Source: Aquirhabdus parva (GTDB taxonomy: Bacteria > Pseudomonadota > Gammaproteobacteria > Pseudomonadales > Moraxellaceae). Taken from it: DNA of 64,000 bases. Of the stretch, positions 26,692-35,850 are shown piece after piece. The notes under the pieces were generated by a model. That model saw only the letters and a list, made by a program, of their open reading frames with translations, was not told the origin of the DNA and searched no databases. Numbering within the stretch: the stretch's first letter is position 1; each line of letters opens with the position of its first letter. A program made the translations under genes and the position numbers. Where the stretch lies: contig NZ_CP031222.1 of the NCBI RefSeq assembly GCF_003351745.1, positions 310,001-374,000 of the forward strand, given 5' to 3'.

Positions 26692-27342
26692 TTACTTGGT
26701 ATCCAGCGCACTGAGTTGCGCTGGATCATTTACATTCACAAACGCCTGTTTATCATGCCATTGAATGACAAATGCTTTCCTTGACTCTAACCAGTGATGT
26801 ACGGCATGGCTCGTTTTGAGTGCTTCTTGAATGCTAGCGCGCTCATCTTTATGGACGAGTAGGCAGAGATTTTGGCGTCGTTCACCATCATGGGCCACCA
26901 CGATTCGACTGGTGTTCGGATCGATTTTTTGATGAGCAGTCAGTGCTGCCCATGCGTATTTTGCAAAGTGGGTCGGGTAATAAATCAAATCACAGGGCGT
27001 AATGATGACCCAATCATGGGTGCAAGCTTCAAGGGCGGCCAATATCCCTGCGAGTGCGCCTGCGTAAGTCTCACGACTTGGTAAGTCATGGACAGTCTGA
27101 CCGTAGGCTGCATAAATGGCTTCGTTACGATTACAACTGATCACGACCTGATCGACATGGTCGGGGAGTGCTTCCTTGACCCATTGCACGAGGGGTTTGC
27201 CTTGATATTCAACCAGCCCTTTGTCTGCACCCCCCATGCGTCGTCCTTCACCACCTGCGAGGATAATTGCGGATAGCGGAGGTAGCATTTGCTCCTGAAA
27301 TTTGTCAGCAGATTTATGCGGAGAGGTGAGCAGAGTGGACAT
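26692..27342 (-). CDS. mobA: Molybdenum cofactor guanylyltransferase MobA
   Basis: MobA transfers GMP from GTP to molybdopterin to make the MGD cofactor used by nitrate reductases and related enzymes. The 216-residue protein has the nucleotide-binding motif LAGGEGRRMGGADKGL (about 29-44), then GKPLVQWV and a TPCDLIYYP motif with the metal-binding aspartate. The first about 20 residues are a nonconserved extension; a later start at residue 19 is possible. It is convergent with urtE and functionally unrelated to it. Confidence 0.93.
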   Translation of the reverse strand: MSTLLTSPHKSADKFQEQMLPPLSAIILAGGEGRRMGGADKGLVEYQGKPLVQWVKEALPDHVDQVVISCNRNEAIYAAYGQTVHDLPSRETYAGALAGILAALEACTHDWVIITPCDLIYYPTHFAKYAWAALTAHQKIDPNTSRIVVAHDGERRQNLCLLVHKDERASIQEALKTSHAVHHWLESRKAFVIQWHDKQAFVNVNDPAQLSALDTK

Positions 27343-27535
27343 AATTGGCTTAGAATCCTGTCTTTAATTTTTATCAGTGATGGATAGAAATGGTTGATCT
27401 CGCCATTTCTGCGTTTCTGATGTTCATTTATTATCGTGCAGTATTGAGCTAATGATATGCTAATCCTGACTTGCTCTAATAGCAATTGTCTCAATGACCC
27501 GCTGCACTGATTTCCTGCTGTTTTGAAGGATGACC

Positions 27536-28213
27536 ATGTTACTTGCGTTAGAAACCGCCACCGATCAATGCTCTGTTGTTTTATATGATGCGGATGGTAT
27601 ACAAGCTGAGCGTTTGGATCTCCGTGCACGTGAGCAGACCCGTCTGATTTTACCCATGATTGATGAGATATTGACTGAAAAAGGGCTAAGTTTTAAAAGC
27701 TTATCAGCAGTCGCCTTTAGTCGTGGACCAGGGTCTTTTAGCGGTGTGCGGATCAATGCCGCTGTGACTCAGGCTTTAGCGTGGGCACATGATTTACCCG
27801 TGATCCCGGTTTCGACATTACAGGCCTTGGCACAGCACGCTTATTTAAAATTAGGTCTGACCAAAGTGTTGGCGGTAATTGATGCGCGAATGAATGAAGT
27901 CTATGCCGCTTCCTATCAAGTGGATCAGCAGGGGATGATGCAACTGATCGGTGAGGAGCAATTGGCAGCTTATCATGCAGTGACCATTACCGATGGTGTT
28001 CAGGCATTGGTGGGCAGCGGTAGTCTTTTGGTCCATAGTGATGCGGTATCGAGTTTGCCACGTCATGTTGATTGCATCGCAACCGCAGAGGATATTGCGG
28101 TGCTGGGTTGGCAATTACTCAAACAGGGTGCGACTCTGCCTGCAGAACAGGCTCTTCCTGTCTATCTACGCGACGATGCGTGGAAAAAATTAGATCAGCA
28201 GCGCAAGATGTAG
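27536..28213 (+). CDS. tsaB: tRNA t6A biosynthesis protein TsaB
   Basis: TsaB is the scaffold partner of TsaD in forming N6-threonylcarbamoyl-adenosine at position 37 of ANN-decoding tRNAs. The 225-residue protein shows LALETATDQCSVVL at the N-terminus and the family motif FSRGPGSFSGVRI near residue 60, with an ASKHA-type fold expected. ATGs at 27530 and 27536 are both in frame; GAAGGA at 27523-27528 is only one base from the first, so 27536 is chosen. It is followed by uppP on the same strand. Confidence 0.93.
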   Translation: MLLALETATDQCSVVLYDADGIQAERLDLRAREQTRLILPMIDEILTEKGLSFKSLSAVAFSRGPGSFSGVRINAAVTQALAWAHDLPVIPVSTLQALAQHAYLKLGLTKVLAVIDARMNEVYAASYQVDQQGMMQLIGEEQLAAYHAVTITDGVQALVGSGSLLVHSDAVSSLPRHVDCIATAEDIAVLGWQLLKQGATLPAEQALPVYLRDDAWKKLDQQRKM

Positions 28214-28279
28214 TATTGAACTTAGGCGGTGCCTCTAGATGCTCAGAGGCTTATTCATCAGTTTTTTAGAGTTAAACGC

Positions 28280-29107
28280 ATGGATTTATTATTGTTGTTT
28301 CAAGCTTTCATCATGGGAATCGTTGAAGGTTTGACCGAGTTTTTGCCTGTATCCAGTACGGGGCATTTGATCGTAGTCGGTGAGCTACTGAACTTTTGGA
28401 CTGCTGAAAAACGCGTGGTGTTTGAGATTGCGATTCAGTTGGGTGCGATTCTGGCCATTTGCTTTGAATACCGAGCCAAATTGATTCATGTCACCGCCGG
28501 ATTGATCAGCCGCGATGCCAGCTCCATTCGTTTTACGCGTAATGTGTTAGTGGCATTTTTGCCAGCCGCAATTATAGGTTTTATTGCGCACGATACGATC
28601 CAGAACTATTTGTTTAATCCACTGGTCGTCGCATTTATGCTGATTTTCGGCGGCTTTGTGATCTTGTGGGCCGAGCGTAGAACACACCAAGTATCCGCTG
28701 AAGAAGTCGATGACATGAGCTGGCTGCAAGCATTAAAAGTCGGTTTTGCTCAGTGTTTTGCCATGATTCCCGGCACTTCTCGTTCTGGAGCAACGATTAT
28801 TGGTGGCTTGTTTTTTGGTTTGTCGCGGAAGACTGCGGCGGAGTTTTCATTCTTCTTAGCGATTCCAACCATGTTGGGCGCAACCGTATTATCTGTTGCC
28901 AAGCATCGCCATGAGTTTTTGCTGGCCGACTTTCCCGTGATCGCAGTTGGGTTTGTCATGGCTTTTATCGTGGCGTTATTGGTGGTTAAAGCACTGGTGC
29001 GTTATGTGTCAAAGCATGATTTTACAGTCTTTGCTTGGTATCGCATCGGTTTTGGGATATTGATCCTACTCACCTCTTGGTTCGGTTGGGTCAACTGGAA
29101 TGCGTAA
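28280..29107 (+). CDS. uppP: Undecaprenyl-diphosphatase UppP (BacA)
   Basis: UppP recycles the cell-wall lipid carrier by removing a phosphate from undecaprenyl diphosphate. The 275-residue inner-membrane protein has both catalytic regions: EGLTEFLPVSSTGH near residue 16 and PGTSRSGAT near 160, with about eight helices. A longer frame from a GTG at 28229 exists, but its extra residues are encoded by a hairpin (GCCTCT/AGAGGC, 28231-28250), and family members begin as here, so 28280 is preferred. Higher dosage of UppP is known to raise bacitracin tolerance. Confidence 0.95.
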   Translation: MDLLLLFQAFIMGIVEGLTEFLPVSSTGHLIVVGELLNFWTAEKRVVFEIAIQLGAILAICFEYRAKLIHVTAGLISRDASSIRFTRNVLVAFLPAAIIGFIAHDTIQNYLFNPLVVAFMLIFGGFVILWAERRTHQVSAEEVDDMSWLQALKVGFAQCFAMIPGTSRSGATIIGGLFFGLSRKTAAEFSFFLAIPTMLGATVLSVAKHRHEFLLADFPVIAVGFVMAFIVALLVVKALVRYVSKHDFTVFAWYRIGFGILILLTSWFGWVNWNA

Positions 29108-29143
29108 CTTGCATGCTTGTGCGCTTCGGTTCATCATCATTTG

Positions 29144-30049
29144 ATGAACTTACGTCTGATCCATTTGCCTGATACCGCAAGGCAGGCCACTGCAGCAAAG
29201 CAGTGGCTCGATGAATATGCAGTTAATCATGCCGCGACTCATCTGGGTGATTATCATTTCACGCTGACCTTGCATGAACAAGAGGCCACGCCGACTGCGC
29301 GTGAATTGCGTTTGCATCCAGAACTGGTTCTGATTTGCGATCATGCCGGATTATGGTTGGCGGTCAATGGCATGAAGATGCAGCCTGACTGGATTGGGGA
29401 ACTACCGCGCTTACAACGTGCTGGTGTGCGAAGTGAAGTGTTGGCGCGCGCATGCCTTGCCACAGAGTCCCCAAAAATTATGGATGCCACTGCAGGACTC
29501 GGTCACGATGGCTTACTCCTCGCATGGTGCGGGGCGACCGTGACGCTGGTAGAACGTCACCCCATTCTTGCGTTATTGCTCACATCTGCAAAAGAACAGG
29601 CGATGATGCATGCTGATAAACGATTGCAGCAAGCTTTATCCCGCATAACGCTTGTTCATGCCAAGTCTGAAGAATTATTGACTGAATTTCTCCAGCATCC
29701 CAAAGATTCCCCTGCCTTATTTGATGTGATCTATTTGGATCCGATGTTCCCCAAAAATGCATCTGAAAAAAAACAGCCTCTCGTCAAAAAGGAAATGCAG
29801 ATACTGCAATTTCTCTTGCATTCCTCTGATAACAATGTGGCTGTGGATTGGGGAGATGGCCTGTTACCGCTCGCACGGGAAGTGGCTAAACGAGTGATCG
29901 TCAAGCGACCGAAATTGGCCGAGCCATTGTCAGGTATTGAACCAGATCATCGCTGGGTGGGGGATGCTTGTCGATTTGATGGCTATTTTCAACCACACAT
30001 CTCACCTATAGAGCCTGCCTTGACGGATCTGGACGATCTCCAGTCATGA
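29144..30049 (+). CDS. rsmJ: 16S rRNA m2G1516 methyltransferase RsmJ
   Basis: About 301 residues. The SAM-dependent methyltransferase core begins at MDATAGLGHDGLLLAWCG (motif I), followed by VTLVERHP and the catalytic-type motif DVIYLDPMFP, as in RsmJ (YhiQ). It modifies a guanine of 16S rRNA in the decoding region. A TTG start at 29117 would add nine unconserved residues, so the ATG is chosen. The stop overlaps the bioC start (ATGA, 30046-30049), an arrangement suggesting co-translation of two unrelated methyltransferases. Confidence 0.92.
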   Translation: MNLRLIHLPDTARQATAAKQWLDEYAVNHAATHLGDYHFTLTLHEQEATPTARELRLHPELVLICDHAGLWLAVNGMKMQPDWIGELPRLQRAGVRSEVLARACLATESPKIMDATAGLGHDGLLLAWCGATVTLVERHPILALLLTSAKEQAMMHADKRLQQALSRITLVHAKSEELLTEFLQHPKDSPALFDVIYLDPMFPKNASEKKQPLVKKEMQILQFLLHSSDNNVAVDWGDGLLPLAREVAKRVIVKRPKLAEPLSGIEPDHRWVGDACRFDGYFQPHISPIEPALTDLDDLQS

Positions 30050-30798
30050 GTCTCATTAAATCCACAGTAGATGAAGCGGTCTGGCAGGCTTTTGATCATG
30101 CCGCACCCAGTTACGATCGTGTGAGTGTTTTGCAACGTCAATCCGCGGACTTTTTATTTCAATGGATGATCGCTGGCGATGCTTTTAAGTTCGGGTCTGT
30201 CTTTCAGTGGGCTGATATCGGCACCGGTACAGGTGCACTGGCGAAGCGACTGATTGAGCAACAACAACAGGTTTTTGCCATTGATCAATCCCCTGCCATG
30301 CTGGCTCAGTTGCAATCTCTTGTAGGGATTCAAACGATACAGGCCGATATGCGTGATTTACCACTTCTTGATGGTAGCATGGATCATGTCGTGAGTCATT
30401 TTGCCTTGCACTGGCTTGAACCAAGTGTATTGCTTGAGCTGAGTCGGATCGTGAAAAGTCATGGCATGTTATGGCTGGCACTGCCTGTTTTGGGGTCTTT
30501 TGCAACCGTAAGCGCGCGTTATCCGCAATTGCCAATTTTTGACTTTTTAGCAGCTGAAGACTGGTTGCAACAAGTACAGTCTCTGGATGTTGAGTTGGTT
30601 TCAATGACTCAAAAAATGTGGTCGCAACCGTTTGCAAATTTGCAAGAGCTGCTTCATACGCTCAAACTCATGGGGGGGCATCGCTTGGGTCGGGTGCGAG
30701 AACCTGTACCTCCAGCGCAGTTTCGGGCATGGTTACGAGATCACAAACCCATCGCATTAGAATATCAAGTACTCTATGTGCAGCTTAGAAAGCGATAG
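30046..30798 (+). CDS. bioC: Malonyl-ACP O-methyltransferase BioC
   Basis: BioC methylates the free carboxyl of malonyl-ACP so that the fatty-acid pathway can build the pimeloyl chain of biotin. The 250-residue protein starts with the BioC-type FDHAAPSYDRVSVLQR, then motif I WADIGTGTGALAKRL, ADMRDLPLLDGSMDHVVSHFALHWL, and a C-terminal LKLMGGH. It precedes bioD by 65 bases. The remaining biotin genes (bioA, B, F, H) are not in the window. Confidence 0.93.
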   Translation: MSLIKSTVDEAVWQAFDHAAPSYDRVSVLQRQSADFLFQWMIAGDAFKFGSVFQWADIGTGTGALAKRLIEQQQQVFAIDQSPAMLAQLQSLVGIQTIQADMRDLPLLDGSMDHVVSHFALHWLEPSVLLELSRIVKSHGMLWLALPVLGSFATVSARYPQLPIFDFLAAEDWLQQVQSLDVELVSMTQKMWSQPFANLQELLHTLKLMGGHRLGRVREPVPPAQFRAWLRDHKPIALEYQVLYVQLRKR

Positions 30799-30863
30799 AT
30801 CTGCCTTCATTCCATTAGTAAAAATCTGTTTTTTGTTCACCCTGTGATAAAGCGAGAATATGT

Positions 30864-31631
30864 GTGACTGATTCCGTTGTGCCCAACCCCTCATCTAGCT
30901 CTTCATCAAATCATCCCGCGCCTCTGAAACTCAGGCAAGTTTTCTTTATCACGGGAACGGATACTGAAGTCGGTAAGACCGTGGTTTCCTGTGTACTCTT
31001 GGCGCGGGCAAAGCGATTGGGGTGGAGTGCTTTTGGGGTTAAGCCCATTACAGCAGGGTGTGCAACGGATACCGCGGGCAAGCTCGTCAGCGAAGATGCG
31101 GAAAACATGCATCGCTATTCCAGCGTAGACATTGATCCAATGCTCCGTGCACCCATCCGTTTACCTGATCCTATTTCTCCTCATCTGGCTGCGGCTGCCG
31201 CAGGTCAAGTATTACGTGCAGATCGCGTTGTTGGACAGGTCCGTGCAGCACTATCGACACGTGCGGATTTGGTCATCGTAGAGGGAGCAGGCGGCTGGCG
31301 GGTCCCGATCAATGCGAGAGAGACTTTGGCTGACATTGCCAAGCAATTACAAAAGCCAGTCATTTTGGTGATTCGCATTCGCTTGGGCTGTCTGAATCAT
31401 GCATTATTGACTGCGGAGGCGATCCAGCATGATGGTTTGTCCTTGGCAGGCTGGGTGGTGACCATTTTAGACACTGATCAAGACGCTGATTATGTGAGCG
31501 CTCAAATCCAGTCCCTAGCAGAACGATTGCGTGCACCGTGTTTGGGAATTTTGCCTTTCCAAGAGACCCTTGATATCGAAGCATTGGCAGATTTGATTCG
31601 CCTGCCGGGAGAGGAAATTGCGGTAGGATAA
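30864..31631 (+). CDS. bioD: Dethiobiotin synthetase BioD
   Basis: BioD closes the ureido ring of dethiobiotin from diaminopelargonate, CO2 and ATP. The 255-residue protein has the P-loop FFITGTDTEVGKT near residue 28, GVKPITAGC, VEGAGGWRVPI and a C-terminal LGILPF. A GTG at 30864 is the only reasonable start; the first about 20 residues are Ser/Pro-rich and unconserved. It is the second gene of a small bioCD unit. Confidence 0.93.
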   Translation: MTDSVVPNPSSSSSSNHPAPLKLRQVFFITGTDTEVGKTVVSCVLLARAKRLGWSAFGVKPITAGCATDTAGKLVSEDAENMHRYSSVDIDPMLRAPIRLPDPISPHLAAAAAGQVLRADRVVGQVRAALSTRADLVIVEGAGGWRVPINARETLADIAKQLQKPVILVIRIRLGCLNHALLTAEAIQHDGLSLAGWVVTILDTDQDADYVSAQIQSLAERLRAPCLGILPFQETLDIEALADLIRLPGEEIAVG

Positions 31632-31869
31632 AGTTTGATTAAGTGGTCAAATTGATTGTGCAAAAAATGGGCATATTTACAAATATTTTGTATCAATTTA
31701 TGTCATTTTCGGTCTTAATTTGTCACTCTAGCTTTTGTAATGTTTTTGGGAAAATATTCAAAAAAAGAGAACTATTTAACATTTTTGTTGTTGAGCTGAT
31801 ATCATCCATTTTTGTGATGTTATTCATGTATAACGTAAAGCGTTTTGAGAGTAACCAGCTGAAAATCCC

Positions 31870-33372
31870 ATGATTGAATTGCCACCTTCTCGAAGTTTTT
31901 TTGCGGATTTGTTTGCAAATCAGAAAGCTGCACTATGGATGTTGCTGGGTTCGCGTCGTGCATTTCGCTATGTCACTCCGAGTGCAGTACAACTGGTGTT
32001 TTTGGGGGTGTTGGCGATCCTTGCCAATACACTGTTTAGTTGGCTTACCGCAAACGGTGCGGGTCATTTTAATGGTCAGGGACTGGTTAGTTATCTGCTC
32101 TGGCCATTCATTGCGCTAATCGCAGGGATTTTCTTGGCTCAGCGCAGCGGGCTTGGGCGTTTGATGCTGGTCCCTGTCATTTTATGGTTGGCTGCGGATA
32201 TCTATGTCGCGCTTATCCAGAGCTTATTACAATATTTAGGGTTGATTGATCGCCTGCCCGATTTCATCTTACCGTGGATGAATTCCTTGTTTCTGGTGTT
32301 GTTTATTTGGCAGACCGTCTCACTCCTCTGGATATTCGCAAGACAACAAAAATGGCCCTGGTGGGAACAAATTCTAATTCTCGCCGGAACCATTGTGACA
32401 TTGGCCATCTGGCAGCAAACTGTCAGCAGTCAGCCGATTTGGAAAGTCGAAGAGCAGATTCAACCCGTCATGCTGTCCGAAGACGCGCTCTATGCTCAGC
32501 CGCGCTTACTAGATAATGTCCTCAATCAGCTACAAAAAGGCATATTTGGGGAGACCCACTGGTATTTTGTGGGTGTGGCAGGTGCGGGTTATCAGGATGT
32601 GTTTAAAACTGAAGTGGAGACAACACAACGTCAGTTCGATACCCGTTTTGGCACGCTTGGACGCTCAGTGGGCTTGATCAATAATGCGAATACGCAAGGG
32701 ACATTGCCCATCGCCAGCCGGACCAGCATTGCGCAAACGCTGGATCGTATTGGTCAGGACATGAATCCTGACAGTGATGTGCTGTTTTTATTTATGACTT
32801 CGCATGGCAATCAAAATATTTTTGAATTGGCCAATGATCCAATAGGGATGAATTCAATTGATCCGCAGTGGCTGCGCGGTGCGCTGGATCATGCCAAAAT
32901 TCGTTGGCGTGTATTGGTCATCTCTGCGTGTTATTCAGGAAGCTTTATTCCCGCTTTAGAATCGCCCGATACGATCGTTATTACTGCATCTGCGGCTGAT
33001 CGCGCGTCGTTTGGTTGTCAGGCTGAAGCGGACTACACCTACTTTGGCCGCGCCTTCTTTGCAGAGGCGATGCGTACGCAAAACTCTTTGACGGATGCCT
33101 TTAAGGTTGCTCAAGCTAGTATTCGTGCGCGTGAGAAGCAGGATGACTTTCCAGCGTCTAACCCACAAATGCGGATTGGCAGTAATATTGCGGCTGTTTT
33201 ACCGCAATTAGAGAGCCGCTTATTTCCGAGTGATTCAGCAGTGAACTTGCCTTCTACGTTGTCGATTGCCCCTGCGATTGATTCTTCGATCAGCGGTGTT
33301 CCGATACAAACGCCGCATCGGAACAAGGTGATTTCGGATAAACATGTGGTATCGCCTTTCCCGAAACATTAG
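31870..33372 (+). CDS. Membrane-anchored C13-family (legumain-like) cysteine peptidase
   Basis: A 500-residue protein with about five membrane helices in residues 40-185, then a soluble domain of the caspase/legumain clan. The catalytic histidine is H312 in FMTSHGNQN and the cysteine C354 in VISACYSGSF, both intact; ITASAADRASFGC is another family block. The last about 60 residues are Ser/Pro-rich. Bacterial C13 peptidases of this form are known but poorly studied. The upstream 238 bases are AT-rich; a 76-codon frame there ends in an ATGA overlap with this start but looks noncoding. No partner gene is evident. The soluble domain's side of the membrane is not determined. Confidence 0.85.
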   Translation: MIELPPSRSFFADLFANQKAALWMLLGSRRAFRYVTPSAVQLVFLGVLAILANTLFSWLTANGAGHFNGQGLVSYLLWPFIALIAGIFLAQRSGLGRLMLVPVILWLAADIYVALIQSLLQYLGLIDRLPDFILPWMNSLFLVLFIWQTVSLLWIFARQQKWPWWEQILILAGTIVTLAIWQQTVSSQPIWKVEEQIQPVMLSEDALYAQPRLLDNVLNQLQKGIFGETHWYFVGVAGAGYQDVFKTEVETTQRQFDTRFGTLGRSVGLINNANTQGTLPIASRTSIAQTLDRIGQDMNPDSDVLFLFMTSHGNQNIFELANDPIGMNSIDPQWLRGALDHAKIRWRVLVISACYSGSFIPALESPDTIVITASAADRASFGCQAEADYTYFGRAFFAEAMRTQNSLTDAFKVAQASIRAREKQDDFPASNPQMRIGSNIAAVLPQLESRLFPSDSAVNLPSTLSIAPAIDSSISGVPIQTPHRNKVISDKHVVSPFPKH

Positions 33373-33402
33373 TTCATTTTCAAATTCATCTAGCGGAGTC
33401 TT

Positions 33403-34512
33403 ATGATGAAAACACGTGCCGCGATTGCATGGTCAGCAGGTCAACCACTCACCATTCACGAAGTGGATCTTGCACCGCCGCGTGCGGGTGAAGTCTTGGT
33501 TGAAATCAAAGCGACAGGGATCTGTCATACCGATTATTACACCTTATCCGGCGCAGATCCTGAAGGCCGCTTCCCAGCGATTCTCGGTCATGAGGGGGCG
33601 GGTGTTGTTCTTGAAGTGGGTGCTGGAGTGACCTCACTCAAACCCGGTGATCACGTGATCCCGCTCTATACGCCAGAATGCCGTCAATGCAAATTCTGCT
33701 TATCGCAAAAAACCAACCTCTGCCAAGCCATCCGCTCGACCCAAGGTCAAGGGTTGATGCCCGATGGCACTTCGCGTTTCTCGCTTGATGGTCAGCCAAT
33801 TCTGCATTACATGGGCACATCGACCTTTGCTAATCATATCGTCGTGCCAGAGATTGCTTTGGCCAAGATCCGCGAAGATGCGCCATTTGATAAAGTCTGC
33901 TATATCGGCTGCGGTGTCACCACAGGGGTGGGTGCAGTCTTGTTTACGGCCAAAGTAGAAGCAGGCGCTAACGTTGTGGTGTTTGGGTTGGGTGGCATTG
34001 GCTTGAACGTTATCCAAGGTGCCAAGATGGTGGGTGCGGGCAAGATTATCGGCATCGATACCAATCCTGCGCGTGAAGCCATGGCGCGTAAGTTTGGCAT
34101 GACGCACTTTATCAATCCCAAAAATGTCGAAAACGTTGTCGATGCCATCATTCAATTGACTGATGGTGGCTCAGATTATTCGTTTGAATGTATTGGCAAT
34201 ACCACCACCATGCGCCAGTCTCTCGAATCTTCGCACAAAGGCTGGGGACGCAGTATCATCATTGGTGTGGCTGAAGCGGGTGCTGAAATTAGTACACGTC
34301 CATTCCAACTGGTGACGGGTCGTAAGTGGGAAGGGTCTGCATTTGGTGGTGCGCGTGGCCGTACCGATGTACCGAAGATTGTTGACTGGTATATGGATGG
34401 TAAGCTGAATATCGATGACTTGATCACCCATCATCTGCGTCTAGATCAGATCAATGAAGGTTTTGATTTGATGAAGCGAGGGGAGTCAATTCGGTCGGTG
34501 ATTGTGTATTGA
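33403..34512 (+). CDS. frmA: S-(hydroxymethyl)glutathione dehydrogenase / class III alcohol dehydrogenase
   Basis: FrmA oxidises the glutathione-formaldehyde adduct to S-formylglutathione with NAD. The 369-residue protein has the catalytic zinc site (GICHTD, GHEGAG), the structural zinc cysteines ([15 protein letters not shown]) and the nucleotide motif [13 protein letters not shown], and ends in [10 protein letters not shown]. The start may be 33403 or 33406. Its partner hydrolase fghA lies at 37154, separated by three opposite-strand genes. The 3' end overlaps the convergent acetyltransferase gene by 62 bases. Confidence 0.95.
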   Translation: MMKTRAAIAWSAGQPLTIHEVDLAPPRAGEVLVEIKATGICHTDYYTLSGADPEGRFPAILGHEGAGVVLEVGAGVTSLKPGDHVIPLYTPECRQCKFCLSQKTNLCQAIRSTQGQGLMPDGTSRFSLDGQPILHYMGTSTFANHIVVPEIALAKIREDAPFDKVCYIGCGVTTGVGAVLFTAKVEAGANVVVFGLGGIGLNVIQGAKMVGAGKIIGIDTNPAREAMARKFGMTHFINPKNVENVVDAIIQLTDGGSDYSFECIGNTTTMRQSLESSHKGWGRSIIIGVAEAGAEISTRPFQLVTGRKWEGSAFGGARGRTDVPKIVDWYMDGKLNIDDLITHHLRLDQINEGFDLMKRGESIRSVIVY

Positions 34513-34999
34513 TCGAGTCACAGTCATATTCGAATAATTGATAGGACTTTCCATTCACGATGCATTCGCCTTGTTTTTTAAAGCCAAGGCGAAGCAAAAC
34601 TCTAATCGATTTGCTATTTAATTCTTCAACATAAGCAAATAATCGATGTATAGATGAGTGAGCTAAAACTGCAAGGGCCGCTTCAGTGGCGATTCCCTGA
34701 CCTCTTTGGTGTGAAACTATTCTATAACCCAGCTCCATTTCTTGGGAACCATTTAATTCAAATGGCTCAATCCCACAATATCCGACGAGCTCACTCGATT
34801 CCGCCAAAATGATGGCTTGTTTTCCAAAGCCTTTTGACGTGAACGATATGATTTGATTAAAACGTTGGTGCGCCCCTTCGCTGTCGAATGCCCCTAAGTT
34901 TGAAAATGCCATAAATTCTGCATCCATGAGCAATTTGACCAGAGCATTTCTATCCCCTTCCTGAAATGGGCGAATGATGAGTCTTTGAGTTTGAATCAT
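34451..34999 (-). CDS. GNAT-family N-acetyltransferase (RimJ/RimL-like)
   Basis: This 182-residue protein has the GNAT pattern: [23 protein letters not shown] at the start, [26 protein letters not shown] with the acetyl-CoA binding QRGQGIA loop, and [12 protein letters not shown] near the C-terminus. The last about 20 residues are encoded antisense to the 3' end of frmA and look like a tail gained by read-through. The gene is AT-richer than frmA. The substrate (protein N-terminus or small molecule) is unknown. Confidence 0.82.
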   Translation of the reverse strand: MIQTQRLIIRPFQEGDRNALVKLLMDAEFMAFSNLGAFDSEGAHQRFNQIISFTSKGFGKQAIILAESSELVGYCGIEPFELNGSQEMELGYRIVSHQRGQGIATEAALAVLAHSSIHRLFAYVEELNSKSIRVLLRLGFKKQGECIVNGKSYQLFEYDCDSINTQSPTELTPLASSNQNLH

Positions 35000-35142
35000 G
35001 TTTTCTTTACCGTTCCATCAGAATTTTCAGCATCCGCAGTGGGTTGGATCGGAAGTCTTGCGTGAGTTGATTATGCCCATTGTCATTAACCTTGTTTGAG
35101 ATAAATGCAATTTTCTTTGGGTGGTCACCTTTTACTATGACG

Positions 35143-35742
35143 TTATTGCCTCGATTTTATATTTGCCTCGCAAAGCCGCACAATTTCAGTAATTCGTATG
35201 TCACGTGTTTCTACTCGTTTGGCTTGATTTAGCCAATACAAATAGCTTTTTCGATAGGACGGGCTGAAACGCTGATAATTCTCAAATGCCAGTGGATGAG
35301 ACGTGAAAGCTAATTCCAAATCTTCAGGGATAACCAAATTCTCAACATTATCGAGTGATTCCCAAGAGCCATTTTGCTTTGCAAGTTCAATTTTCCGCAA
35401 GCCGCTTTCGTGCATTAAGTTTTGTTGAGTGAGCTTTTCGATATAAGTTTTATTGAGTTTACTCCAGACACTTTTGTCTTTTCTGGGTGCAAACAATTGA
35501 ATACGTCGTTCATCGTCTAACTTTTTGACCGTAGAATCAATCCATCCATAGCAAATAGCAACTTGTACTGCTTCTTCCCAACGCATGCTTTCAGTTTCAC
35601 TCTCCACACGATAAAAGATCAAAAGAATCCCTTTCGATGAGTGGTGATTTTCATGCAACCAGTTGCGCCACTCCTTGTCATTTTTGAAATAATGCTGTTC
35701 CTTGGTTAACGGCTTATGCGTATTTTTTGAGTCTGAGGACAT
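35143..35742 (-). CDS. YdeI/OmpD-associated family protein
   Basis: This 199-residue cytoplasmic protein matches the YdeI-like family: WRNWLHENHHSSKGILLIFYRV near the start, then the most conserved block WEEAVQVAICYGWIDSTVKKLDDERRIQLFAPRK, followed by WSKLNKTYIEKL. The family is linked loosely to antimicrobial peptide and stress tolerance, but its biochemical role is not established. It sits in an AT-richer, minus-strand insertion between frmA and fghA. Confidence is high for the family and nil for a precise function. Confidence 0.75.
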   Translation of the reverse strand: MSSDSKNTHKPLTKEQHYFKNDKEWRNWLHENHHSSKGILLIFYRVESETESMRWEEAVQVAICYGWIDSTVKKLDDERRIQLFAPRKDKSVWSKLNKTYIEKLTQQNLMHESGLRKIELAKQNGSWESLDNVENLVIPEDLELAFTSHPLAFENYQRFSPSYRKSYLYWLNQAKRVETRDIRITEIVRLCEANIKSRQ

Positions 35743-35850
35743 AAGGTTTTGCCTAACTTAAAAATGGTTTTGTTCTAGCTAGTCAGTATGGGTTTTACGA
35801 TATTCAATTCGTGTTCATTCATCGGGTAAGGATCATTTATAAACTTTATT

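Noticed and set aside
28229-28279. Longer UppP start at a GTG
   Set aside because: The added 17 residues are encoded across a hairpin and are not part of the conserved family N-terminus.
31643-31873. 76-codon frame starting with GTG and ending in an ATGA overlap with the C13 peptidase gene
   Set aside because: The overlap hints at coupling, but the region is very AT-rich, lacks a ribosome-binding site and the product looks like translated noncoding sequence. It could be revisited if conserved in relatives.
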